Below, piece by piece: positions 34,831 to 45,499 of a stretch of 64,000 nt of DNA; positions within the stretch are counted from its first letter, which is position 1, and every line of letters starts with the position of its first letter. The notes under the pieces were generated by a model. It had not been told where the DNA came from. It saw only the letters and a program-made list of their open reading frames with translations, and ran no database searches. A program made the position numbers and the translations under genes. The DNA lies in contig JAVHZZ010000001.1 of the NCBI GenBank assembly GCA_036250195.1, positions 398,836,117 to 398,900,116 on the forward strand. Reading direction: 5' to 3'. This DNA is from Mixophyes australis (lineage: Eukaryota > Chordata > Amphibia > Anura > Limnodynastidae).

Positions 34831-35410
34831 TAGAAATGTAAATGCCATTATTTTGTTTGTGTTACAGTTTTTACTATAAGCCTCAATGAACCATAAAATG
34901 TTTTTCTGCACTTTTATTTCAAAGCTTGCCTACTTGGTAAGCAGGTGAATGATAGAAAGCCTAGCAAAAAGGAACAGTATATGTTATTTGCTTATGTTTA
35001 ACTGAAACATAATATTTCTATAGCGGTTTGTTACAGTTATGTTATTTCAGTTTATTAATTATTATTATTATATGTAAAATAAAACACAAGTATCAAAAAA
35101 TTACAAATGCTTAATCAATGCGCTAAGGGCCATTTAAGATGCTAAAAATGTGTCGGTATAGCAATTTGTTATGCACATATGCCCCTATTTTAATACATCA
35201 CACATAAATAGTTTCACTCCCTAAAGAGCAATTTCATAGTCCATCTGTGCAAACACTTTTCCATAACTACTGCAAAGAGACAGGAAAATCTGGGAATTGA
35301 AATGTACATATTTGGCACTTTGTGAAAATGCACTGATGTCAGATGGAGAATGGATGGATAGAAGAGGTCCACAGACATAAATCTTGGTGCACATTTTGCA
35401 TATGGAGCAG

Positions 35411-35580
35411 GGAATTTATTAAGCTGCGGGTTTAAAAAAGGGGAAATGTTGCCTATAGCAACCAATCAGATTCTAGCTGCTATTTTGTAGAATATACTAA
35501 ATAAATGATAACTAGAATCTGATTGGTTGCTATAGGCAACATCTCCACTTTCTTAAACTCGCAGTTGATAAATTTACCCC
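35411..35580. mobile_element. Hairpin MITE, GGGGTAA type
   Basis: The arms 'gttgcctatagcaaccaatc' and 'gattggttgctataggcaac' are exact inverted copies. The ends are 'ggaatttattaagctgcggg' and 'gataaatttacccc'. Flanking CAG and TAG differ at one base. Confidence 0.78.
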
Positions 35581-35844
35581 TAGGAGCAAATTTTGGAGGT
35601 CCAATTTCTTTAAACAGGTAAGTGATGCCAAGGTAGGCACTATCACTGCACAAGGCACAAGGGATGGACAATTCATATTAAAAGAACATTACCAAACAAG
35701 AAATGCTATGTAAAGTGGTTCTACCACGTAATATTATAAAAATAAAAATATACTGATTGCATATATTTTGAACTTACATAACATAAAGGCATTTTGAGCT
35801 TGAGGAAAAGCATATTTGAATTTGTGCTATCTGGTGTTAATCTT

Positions 35845-36985
35845 ATGCATGTCACAGATTCAGAGCTCACAATTACACTTGATTGTGTTTAGTCAGATAT
35901 ACACTGGAAAAGGTGTAAGGTTGTAAATGTGTAACTAATATACTTTCCTTGGCTTGTTATGACAGAATTAAGTGAAACTGATTAGTAAATCCTTATAGAC
36001 TGATTATCCTTCACTGTTGTGAAAGATAATCAGTCCATGCAGTAGGGAGTGGACAGGCCCGGCGCTCCCATTAGGCAAGGTTAGGCACTTGCCTAGGGCG
36101 CCGGGCTCTGGAGGGCGCCTGGAGGGCCCCACAAGAATGTAAATTACTTTAAAACTGTGCGGCGACCGCTGACCATACCTGTCACGGCCGCCGCACAGCA
36201 TTCAGATGCACGGGGGAGGGAGGAGAGGCTATTGCTCACCACTGCCGCCTCTCTGCTCCGTCTCCTCCCCACCACTCACTAGTGTCAGTGAGTGGAGGGG
36301 AGGAGACGGAGCAGAGAGGCGGCGGTGGTGTGACAAGGTAAGGAAAGACGGGGTGAGGGGGGAGGAGGGCGCCGATTTTTTCAAAATGCCTAGGGCGCCA
36401 TGGACCCTAGCACCGGCCCTGGGAGTGGATGAGGCAGCGTGTGTTTCACCATGGAGCGAATGTCCGTGATGCTGTGTGCTGGATTGCCGACGCATGGACT
36501 GACTTAGCCTTCACAACAGCGCTGTTGTCATCTCACTTACCGGATCTGAGAGGACTATTTCTGGACACTCTAGCGCAAGTACCCGGGTGCCAATCCTGGC
36601 TTCATTATCATTTTTAATCAAATTTATTTTACCTATTATGAACTTTTATACATCATTGGCACTTGATGGACGCTTTTTGAGAAGTTAGAATTTTAGATTT
36701 GATTAATCTTGGGACTTTTAGAGAGGAGACCAATCAGGCCACATGCTGATTCAAGTGTTTGTATGTTGATTTGTATATAAATAAACGTTTGTATTTAACC
36801 AATCAGTTTCTACCTTAGCAACCTGCAGGATAGAATCATTTTACATTCCTCACTTAATTTTGTCATAACAAACCAAGTAAAGTATATTAGTGACACATTT
36901 ACAAACTTACACCTTTTCCAGTGTACAGTATATCTGGGTAAAGTCAATCAAGTGTAACTGTGAGCGCTGAATCTATGATATGCAT
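35845..36985. mobile_element. Element with ~130-bp inverted termini, interrupted by a hAT element
   Basis: The arms at 35,845-35,975 and 36,850-36,985 are inverted copies with about 85-90% identity by eye: 'acactggaaaaggtgtaag' is mirrored by 'cttacaccttttccagtgt', and 'gttatgacagaattaagtga' by 'tcacttaattttgtcataac'. A hAT-type element sits between them at 36,054-36,421. The remaining interior has no recognised ORF. The class is unknown. Confidence 0.7.
36054..36421. mobile_element. Non-autonomous hAT element, 368 bp, perfect 8-bp duplication (copy A)
   Basis: The ends are CAGGCCCGGCGCTCCCATTA and, reverse-complemented, CAGGGCCGGTGCTAGGGTCC. The flanks are GGAGTGGA at 36,046-36,053 and 36,422-36,429. 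It has a GC-rich interior with 'ggagcagagaggcggcggtg' followed by a donor-like AAG|GTAAGG (GT at 36,338). The element at 62,992 is the same family in opposite orientation. Confidence 0.95.
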
Positions 36986-36999
36986 TTATACTGTGGTCG

Positions 37000-38890
37000 A
37001 GGCATGGACTGTCTTATGATTCTAGGCTGCTACTTTATACTGTTAGATTAGATTATTGTCCCATATCAGTCAGCTGTACGCATTTCTAATCCAATATAAT
37101 TATCCGCAAATTGGTGTTAATGTTATGCCTGCACCCAGGACCGCTCACAGGAATTTCGGGCTCTGGTACCACAGCTTTTTGGGTCTCTTCAATAGGCGAC
37201 GAGGGGCGTGATTACACCAGATTAGTGGCTTCTCCTACCACACAAGCAGGCCATAACCCCCAGACAGACCTGCTCCCCCATTTAGTACCCCTGTCTACAC
37301 CTTTTGTTACTTTATATTCTTTTACCAGTATTCACTAAAAATCAATTCTAACGTCCAAAACTGTTGAAAAAAACATTTGCAAATAAAAAACAAGCCCCCA
37401 TCATACTACTAATAATTTAACCTATTTTAAAGAGAAAGTCTATGGCATTGTTAATTAAGGCCAGCTTTCTTCCTCACAGGGAGGAGATAGATCTTGTAAA
37501 AAATGCCAAAACAGTTATCATAATAGACAAATGGAAAAGAACATAATCCTAAGATACATGCCCCTAGACTGCTGCATGGCGAGGCTGGCTCAGGAAGCAT
37601 TCTGATTGGACATCATTAATTCAGATAAACAGGGTATCCACAAAAAAAGGAGCAATTGCCTGTTGTTTACGGCACATGACTGAGTGAAGCATTGGAAGAA
37701 TCCTTGAGAGCTGCTTAATAATTTTGTCTATGACTGTGATGATACTGCTTCAGCTTATATCAATAAACAATACAGTACATTTTTTAGGCAGACACCAACA
37801 GTAGCCTTTGGTTTTCCAGGAATATCAAAAACTCATATTAAACAAGGGGATTGCCTGTTAGGAAGGTACTCTAGGCATTAATGTGCAGAATTGCTGAAGC
37901 TGGGTAAACGCTAAGCTCCAAAACTTCAATCATATTATACATCTTATTATTCTGCTTGTTAGTAGGTGATAGGGGTTAATTACAAAACCCATGTATAACA
38001 GTTTACTGTCATGATGTTGTACATTGAAAAGTTGTTTTATACTAAACATTAGAAATATTAATTTACATTGAATTTAGGCATCTTTATCATTATTTTACAA
38101 ATGCTAGAATCACCAGCATAATGAATGCACCACTTTTTATAAGGACAAAACTCATGGTTCATTAAAATATTTTCATTGCACTGAGAAACTTCTGTATTCA
38201 ATAAAGTCATCAGAAGAAAACATGTGAAGAAAGTTCTTGCATGACCCATTAGTCAAAGTATGGGGTCTTTATGAGTCAGCAAATCTGGATCGGCAGCTCA
38301 GCAATGAGACAGCCAGTCAAAACTTGATACTATACACAATTAAAAAACAGTATTGATGGTCATAACATTTAGATTTAAACTGGCCTCTCGTGTAACATTA
38401 AAACACACTGTTTAAATTAATTGAAAACTGTAGACAATACGTGTACACATGTATTCTACAATGAATTTGGATGCAGTCCCACTTTTTTCACATTTTTAGA
38501 AATAAACCTCTATTTTTTTAGCTATGTATTTTTCCCTTCTGTATGACACAACATAGAACTAAATGACAGCAAAGGTTCAACATTGGGTCTTTTCTTCTGA
38601 TGGAAAAAAATTGTGCAGTATCTAACGCAAATCGTGACCTTTCCAATCTGTTTTCAGAGAAAAAACAAGAAATATGTACACACAGCATAAAGTACATTAC
38701 TCGGTAGCTGGATTCTAACACCGCTTTCTCAACAAAATCATGGGTCAGACACGGGATAATGAACACGGTTTCAACCAGTGTTGCAACCCTTCACACTGCA
38801 CTTTGGTCCTGGGTATATCCCGGGTCGCTGCCTTTCACACTGGACCTGTGCCTGTTGAGTCATTAAAAGGTGACAGCAGAGGTTTGTAGA
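37000..38890. other. DCHS2 intron sequence, nothing recognised
   Basis: AT-rich sequence in the 6.3-kb intron. No exon-like segment with cadherin coding or clear repeat family was seen. Confidence 0.45.
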
Positions 38891-38896
38891 GATGAC

Positions 38897-39062
38897 CAGA
38901 GCCGTAACTTAGAATTCTAGTGCCTGGGGCGAGAAAGACAAATGCCGCCCCCCTAGCCCTCAATTTTAACCAAATGAACCTAAAATATTCCTAAATTGCG
39001 CCCCCCTTCAGCGTTGGGCCCTGGGCGGTCGCCCCTGTCGCACAGCCCTAGTTACGGCTCTG
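38897..39062. mobile_element. Non-autonomous hAT element, 166 bp, perfect 8-bp duplication
   Basis: The ends CAGAGCCGTAACTTAG and, reverse-complemented, CAGAGCCGTAACTAGG share 13 identical bases. GAGATGAC flanks both sides (38,889-38,896 and 39,063-39,070). Confidence 0.93.
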
Positions 39063-39327
39063 GAGATGACATAGCAGAGACCAATGAGCTGCTTTTAACA
39101 GGACCTGTGTAGAATAACCCAGGAATTCCTTTTCTATCACAGTGTATCTGGTTCCATCACGGGAAAAACCCTGGGTTAGAAAAAATACTTGTTATTCTAC
39201 TTATATGAAAGCTGGGACTATGGGTAGCTATTGTGATATAAAAGCTAAGTTTACTGTATAACTTGTCCTACTGTTTTCAATATACCTACTTAGCAAATAT
39301 TCCAATAGAAGATTATTTTCCACCTAC

Positions 39328-39512
39328 CTCTCTTACTTCTCAAGTTACCGATATTGATAGGTATCTGTACCGGTCTAAGCAATCTTTTGCTGGTTGTCAT
39401 GGACAACCAACTAGAATTCTTTGCTGTGCCATCCCTGAAAAGTTCAGGGGTTCCAAACTGGTAGACAGAATAGCTATTCATGCTAGAAGTTTCATCTGCC
39501 CTCTCCGCTAAA
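39328..39512 (-). other. Candidate exon of unknown identity inside the DCHS2 intron
   Basis: A 185-bp open stretch on the minus strand lies between a CTGTCAG acceptor and a GAGAG|GTAGGT donor. Its translation is Ser/Thr-rich, then basic (SWLSMTTSKRLLRPVQIPIN), and does not look like repeat-derived low complexity. It is not cadherin-like, and its phase (needs two bases upstream) does not fit between the flanking DCHS2 exons. It could be an exon or relic of another gene, or chance. The plus strand is also open here. Confidence 0.25.
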
Positions 39513-40119
39513 CTGACAGTTTGAGGTGCCAAACATTAGATGTGAAGCAACAGTGTGGGCCAACACTTATATACAACTCTAGTATATCACCTTTACTGGT
39601 TAGTTGTCTGTGACAAAAAAGGAAATTTGAAATGATCTTTTATCATTACAGGCACTCATCACTGCTGTAGTGAGAGCTAGTTTAGGCTTTGGCAGCGGTG
39701 ATGTCAAATAGATTTGTTTCACTGTTTTGTTTATTACAAACCTGGATTCTGATATGTGCTTGGAGTTTCATGTGAGTTTACAGTGAGTTATGATCTGTTT
39801 TAGTTCTGATCCCTTTTCAAGTCTTGGAACTCAGCTAATTAAAGTTTATTATATTAACCTGCCAGGGCTTATCAGTATTCCAAAGGAGCCTCTATCTATC
39901 CAAAGAGAATGTTAAAAATACATTTCAATCTACCAACATAATTTGTTTTCATTATTTCATTATTTTATGGCTCACCTACTTTGGCCTACTGTATGCTTAC
40001 CATGTCCTGTTACTGATGAAGAAATAAGAGAGTAGAGGAGACTGTGTCATCTACCAAATACTTGTTAGCCACTGGTTATTTTTTTTATTTTCATATTGTA
40101 TAGTTTTACCTATGCTTAC

Positions 40120-40406
40120 CTTATATGAATCTTTAGTAAATAAAGGATGATTATCATTTACATCTAGAACCACAATGGTGAGCTCTGCTTCAGTCAGATG
40201 CAATGAATCAGAGGCCTGGATCCTCAGGTGGTGTTGAGATGTTTCCTCATAATCCAAGAAACCAGTGAGAGTTAGAACTCCAGAGTATTTTTCAATGGCA
40301 AATTTCTCCCCTGGATTTCCATCTTTTGTAAAACTGTATAATACAGTTGGACTCAGATCCACATCATTGGCCGATACACTCATTATAGTGTAGCCAGGAG
40401 AAGCAT
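40120..40406 (-). CDS. DCHS2: DCHS2 exon, one cadherin repeat
   Basis: This 287-bp exon encodes residues 605-700. It holds nearly a full repeat: MSVSANDVDLSPT, FAIEKYSGVLTLTGFLDYEE, LRIQASDSLHLTEAELTI and the linker VVLDVNDNHPLF. The repeat uses an unusual ANDVDLSP box where most repeats have ATDxDxGxN. The acceptor is GACATTTCAG|ATGC and the donor is TATAAG|GTAAGC, ending in phase 0. Confidence 0.92.
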
Positions 40407-40799
40407 CTGAAATGTCATAGACAACTGTAGGTTAACTAATCCATGAAATCCAAGATAATACTGAAAACTTAAGACACTTAGATATCTTTGCTGTGGCAAA
40501 TTGTGCAGTATCCTGATCCAGCTGTAATAAATGGGCCACAGACGCAAACACAGATTTAAATTCCTTATTCACCTGCACTGGTTGTACTGTGCTGTTAGCC
40601 AAATAGAGGGGGCTTTAATTAAATGTATTTAGTGGCAATTAGAGTTAGTAACCAAAGGGAGGTAGTTAAACACAAACACCTTTTTTAAAATAAATATAAC
40701 ATAAATAAATTCACAAATTAGGATTTGGGGTGTAGTATATGTGTTTTGTTCAATGTTTATAATCACTTGTCAGCAAAACTGTATTTTATAAAACCACCA

Positions 40800-41062
40800 T
40801 TATTACTGTCTGCTGGCAAGCTAAATGCCGACACTTACAATATGCAGACAGGTTTACAGTGTTGTCAGTGTGGTAGGCGACATTGACAGTAACGCCAATC
40901 ACAAAGCCGACATTAAAAGAACAATGCTGCCGGGTCCAGGGTATAGCCGCTGGACCCGGCTGCATTGTTCTTTTAATGTCAGGATTCACACTGATGACAT
41001 TGTAAACCTGTCTGCGTATTGTAAGTGTCGGCTTGTAGACTGCCGACATTTTCATGTCGGCA
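40800..41062. repeat. Palindromic MITE-like repeat next to a DCHS2 exon
   Basis: 'gccgacacttacaatatgca' at 40,827 is mirrored by 'gcgtattgtaagtgtcggc' ending 41,032. An inner hairpin has 'attaaaagaacaatgctgcc' mirrored by 'ggctgcattgttcttttaat', with 'gggtcca'/'tggaccc' at the centre. The ends are diffuse, and 'tgccgacattttcatgtcgg' is present only on the right. Confidence 0.7.
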
Positions 41063-41180
41063 GGATAGGTGCCGGCATTCTCTCAATCAGAATTTTGACT
41101 GCCACCACTTAATATCTTAGAAATTGTAAATTCTGTATATTCATAGCATTGTTCTACAAATTTCTTTGCAAGAAGCTTAC

Positions 41181-41311
41181 CTTCAGGTATGAACACTGTT
41201 TCCAGGGGTGGTATAGTAGGTGCATTGTCATTAATATCCACAACTGCTACTGTTACTATACTTGTTGCAGAAAGATTGGGAGATCCCCTGTCAGTGGCCT
41301 GAAGGACAAGT
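41181..41311 (-). CDS. DCHS2: DCHS2 exon, end of a cadherin repeat
   Basis: This 131-bp exon encodes residues 561-604. It contains LVLQATDRGSPNLSATS and the linker VVDINDNAPTIPP, then starts the next repeat with VFIPED. The acceptor is TAATTCCAG|ACTT and the donor is GAAG|GTAAGC. MITE-like sequences lie close on both sides: a palindrome at 40,800-41,062 and a TTAA-flanked element from 41,393. Confidence 0.9.
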
Positions 41312-41392
41312 CTGGAATTACAAATATGTGGTAATTGAGAACAATGAAAGACAACACCAGACAGATAACTAATTTACAATACACTATGTTAA

Positions 41393-41811
41393 GCTGGGTA
41401 CAGACTACAGAATTTTCCACCAACTTTTTATGCCGATCGATTTTACATGCGATCGATGTTCCGATCGCTCGGTCCATGGACTGCATACACACTAACCTTG
41501 TTTAGGACGATAAAGGGAAGAGCGGACGTCCCTTTAGCGACTTTTTACAGCCATGTTGTCGTGAGCAATGACTGTAATTTCGTACTCACTGTTGTGCATC
41601 GGTCGGAAGTTTATACACACTACACAACTGAAATGAGATTGGAACAAAAATATTACATGGTACGACCAACCAAATGAGGTGACAATCGTCCATTTGGGCA
41701 GACTTTCGACCATCGTGTCACTGCACACACTGACCCGACTTTTGAACGAGCGGTCGTATGACGGTTGATTGAGCCGATTATTGAACGAAAACCGTGTAGT
41801 GTGTACCCAGC
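41393..41811. mobile_element. MITE with GCTGGGTAC ends and TTAA duplication (copy 1)
   Basis: TTAA flanks both sides (41,389-41,392 and 41,812-41,815). The ends are GCTGGGTACAGACTACA and, reverse-complemented, GCTGGGTACACACTACAC. TTAA duplication is typical of piggyBac and Kolobok elements (family knowledge). Two further members of this terminal type are at 58,756 and 60,125. Confidence 0.82.
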
Positions 41812-41934
41812 TTAAGCTGACCTCAAAATAAATGCAGAGAATTGGGTATCTGCGCTTCCTTTGTAGATGTGTTGTCGGCTGCCTATAGGGAACAAGTGGA
41901 GGAGGGGTGGGCTCCAACCCTCCCAGATATAGCA

Positions 41935-42067
41935 ATACAGAAAAACCCTAGGAGCCAGAGCAAATCCGATGTTGAATGAGTATTGAATGTTAGGTGTTTT
42001 TGCACCTAACATTCAATACCCATTCAACATCAAATTTGCTCTGGCGCCTAGGGTTTTTCTGTATGAC
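41935..42067. repeat. Near-perfect hairpin, about 64-bp arms
   Basis: 'tacagaaaaaccctagg' is mirrored by 'cctagggtttttctgta' and 'aatgttaggtg' by 'cacctaacatt', with a 6-base loop. The direct repeat GACCTCAAAATAAA lies on both sides (41,819 and 42,065), so the hairpin plus about 110 bp is bounded by a short direct duplication. Confidence 0.85.
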
Positions 42068-42679
42068 CTCAAAATAAAAAATGTACTGGGTAAATTTAAA
42101 AAGGATCTAGACATACACACATACGCAACATTACAAACATCACTAAACCTATACCAAGTTGCTAAATTATAGTCTTTTAAGCATTGAATAACGTATGACT
42201 GATTCTCTAAGCATTTGACCAGCATTGAAAAGTGGATCCAATGTGTCTGTAGTGGTTGGTGCAGGCTCCTTTGAGGCACAGAATCTATAGACTACCTCTG
42301 ACTTCATCAACAACAATAGTGTAAGGTGACTTGGACTCCACAGTAAAGTAACCATAAATCTCCCAAACAAGTCCCATTAAAAGGCCGCTGACTGCTGGAG
42401 AGCAAGATGCCAATGGTCAATAGTCATGATTTTTTTATTCCAAGATAACCTTACATTTTGGAGGAATAGGCACAGGAAAGGACGTTATGGCAGATGTAAA
42501 GCAAAATTTAAAAAATCAAGCCAGGGCAGACGGATCACAAACATAGTCACTAGGAGTAGCTAAGGTACAAACAATGCAAGAAATGGAATGGATGTGCTAT
42601 GGTACATGTGAACTCTTCGCTGGTTTAAACAGAAACTTTGTCTGAAACATTTTATTGAAATAAGGAACATGGACATCAG

Positions 42680-42867
42680 GGGGTAAATGTATGAACATGC
42701 GGGTTCTTCAACACCCGCGTGTTCAGCGTGTTCGGCGATTAAATTTCAAGCGACGCTGCATTGTAAAGGGAAACTTCCTTTACAATGCAGCGCCGCTTGA
42801 AATTTAATCACCAAACATGCTGAACACGTGGGTGTTGAAGAACCCGCATGTTCATACATTTACCCCC
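42680..42867. mobile_element. Near-perfect hairpin MITE
   Basis: The ends 'gggtaaatgtatgaacatgc' and 'gcatgttcatacatttaccc' are exact inverted copies, and the arms remain inverted to the centre ('aaagggaaacttccttt', about 42,773). The left and right halves differ at only a few bases. The flanks are CAG and CGG. The termini resemble the GGGGTAA family, but the interior is different. Confidence 0.85.
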
Positions 42868-43311
42868 GGATGCCTTAAGATAACTGTCCTTCAGGAATAT
42901 ATTCTTCCCAGTTCACAGGGTTCTGGAGGAAACGGCAATCCAGATTTTTGTATGACTTTGAACTCTTGCTTACAACAACATTTATGTGGAGTCACTTGAA
43001 AAAAGTATTGATTGATAATTAATAGTTTTAGCAAAGGGATGAGAAAAACATGTTTAAGAATGTTTAGAGTGGTTGGCAGTGAGAATCTTAAAAGGACAGA
43101 TGAATCTAAGAGGAAATTTAAATTCAGGAACATTTAGTCTGATATGATTTGTGCACAAAATAAAAGCCTCCATGTTTTTCAGAAAAAAACTTTTGACACT
43201 TGGTAGACTTCATTAAAGCAACTTGTATTTACAAGCGGAGGGAATCAATAAAAGTAGCAACAGAAACTTTCAAAATGTGTCCGTTTAATGAGACATTTCA
43301 TGAAGACTAAG

Positions 43312-43510
43312 GGCTAGATTTACTAAGAATTGAGTTTGGTGGCGGTTTGAAACCGCAACCTATCGTGGGCAGTTTATCGGTCCAAGCCACTGCATTTACT
43401 ATAGTCCGGCTTGAGGCTTCAATTTAAAATGACTGGCGATGTATGGTGGATTGAAAAAGCTAAACCGCCTGCAGTTTGAACAAAACCAACGGTTTTGTCC
43501 AAACCACCAT
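43312..43510 (+). repeat. Partial repeat with GGGCTAGATTTACTAA end
   Basis: It starts 'gggctagatttactaagaat', a terminus type related in style to the GGGGTAAATTTATCAAG hairpins. Partly mirrored 'ggtggcggtttgaaa' and 'caaaccaccatcc' occur inside. The right end is not identified. Confidence 0.45.
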
Positions 43511-44504
43511 CCAAAAGACAGGACAGGACAGTTTTAAATACCTGCTTCAGAATGACTGGATAGCTTATACATGCTGTTTGAACTATTTTGCCATTCAGAA
43601 CAAAAGAGAAAGCACTGTTGAAATTTAAATTATGTTGGCAATCATTTATTATTGATTAAGGGGCAAAATTAATTAAAAATTAATTTATGAGGGGGAAAAA
43701 AATAATAAATTGTATTAAGGGGCTAAAATTATTTAATTATTAAATTATTTGAACAATATGCAATGGCAAATTGTGCAACATAAATAATTATATCCACCAT
43801 AAATAATCAGTAAATAATATTATATATTCACATTTCCCACATAATATAATGCTATAATAGTGTCCCCTTAAAAAAATATATAAAAAAATGAACTCATAAG
43901 TTTATATTAAATTCATTTTGTCCCTTAATCAATAAATAAAGATTTTCCAAATAATTGAAATGTCAATGGTGCTTTCTCTTATGTTCTGGATGGCAAAATA
44001 GCTCAAACAGCAGCAGTTTGAGCAATCTCACCATTTACAACCATCTCTTTCATTTTGGCCATTTGGATGGGTGTTTTACGTCGGTTTTCAAAATTCAAAT
44101 GTCTAAAAGTCCTTTAGAGAATGGTAAGCTCATATTGAAGTCCATTGAAATATAAGGTTTGGATGACAGATAGCAATTGTACTGCAGAAGATGGCATGGA
44201 ATCATGTTGGTACATTGATTTGACAAGCTTAAATGAAATCATCCACACCATTCTTTAATTCAGAAATCCCTGCAAGTAATGTCCAGGATCTTTTTAATTC
44301 CAAGATGACCTTATGTTTTGGAGGAATGGGTACAGAAAAGTACTTTGTGACAGATTTCTTAAGAACTGAGAGTTGTGTTGCTTACACAGGTTAACATAGG
44401 TGCTAAAATACTGGTTGGATTGGTGACAATATCTAGATTCTGGTCAGTCTGGCATTGATCAAAAGACATCTGCATATATGCAGCAGGTGTTACCAGTTTT
44501 GTAC

Positions 44505-44554
44505 TCCAAAAACATACTAGTAGGTTAATTGGCTGCTTTCAAAATTGACCCTAG

Positions 44555-44589
<35 letters not shown>

Positions 44590-44742
44590 GACTATCTGTC
44601 TGTCTGTCTGTCTGTCTGCCTGTGTGTATTTTAGGGAATTTAGACTATAAGCTCCAATGGGGCAGGGACTGATGTGAATGAGTTCTCTGTACAATGCTGC
44701 AAAATTAGTGACGCTATATAAATAAATGTTGATGATGATGAT
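44505..44742 (+). repeat. 5'-truncated SINE/LINE with L2-like tail and (CT)n
   Basis: The 'aaacatactagtaggttaattggctgct' block (shortened: aggttaattggctgct), a CT/GTCT microsatellite (44,556-44,620), then 'tttagactataagctcc', 'gcagggactgatgtgaatga' and 'gctatataaataaatg' with a GAT run follow the 3' half of the fuller copy at 55,825. Confidence 0.7.
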
Positions 44743-45499
44743 ATGTGAGAATGAAGTTAAATCTGGAAAACAACGATGAACATTGTGCTTTTTGGGTGTA
44801 ACATTTCCAAGTTAACTGACAATATTGAAGATTGTTGTGGTCAGAGGATGCCATTCTTGCAGAGTTCACTTTTCTCTTAGAGGGAGATAACTGTTATCAT
44901 GGAGGCAGAGAATTCTGCCTGGAAGATTCTTGCGGATTTTGTTGTAAAAATAATGTCCCTAAATCAATAAAAATGCATCCAGCTCTAAGAAAATGGTTTG
45001 GAGGAATCAGGAAAAATAACGTTTACAAAATAGGCAACAGTTGCTTCTGGTCAATTTTCAAAAGAAGACAATTTTTTTTGTAGGCCACTGGTTGGAGCCA
45101 TGATGAATAAATAGTTGAACCAAAGTATGACCCACTGTATATGGCCAGTTCAGGAATACAGTGGCCAACATGTAAGAATATTAATTTACTATACTTATAT
45201 ATTATATATTTGTCAAATTATGTATTTTTTTAAACTTGTATATACTGATTTTAAGTTGTAATATGTTTGGTAGCATGGCTAATTAACTTGTGTATACATG
45301 CAGATTAGTCCATTGTCTCAGCTTAGGAAATGGATTATTGTTCACCAAATTCCTGTCAATGTACATCACACCAGAGGTCTCATCTCCTTTGTTTAGCTGT
45401 ATAGATAGAACTCTTTCTTTAATTATAGATGACTACATTATATATTTAAAAGTAATGTCTCTGGATTGTGACCACTTTTGTTTCAACAAATTCTGCTGA

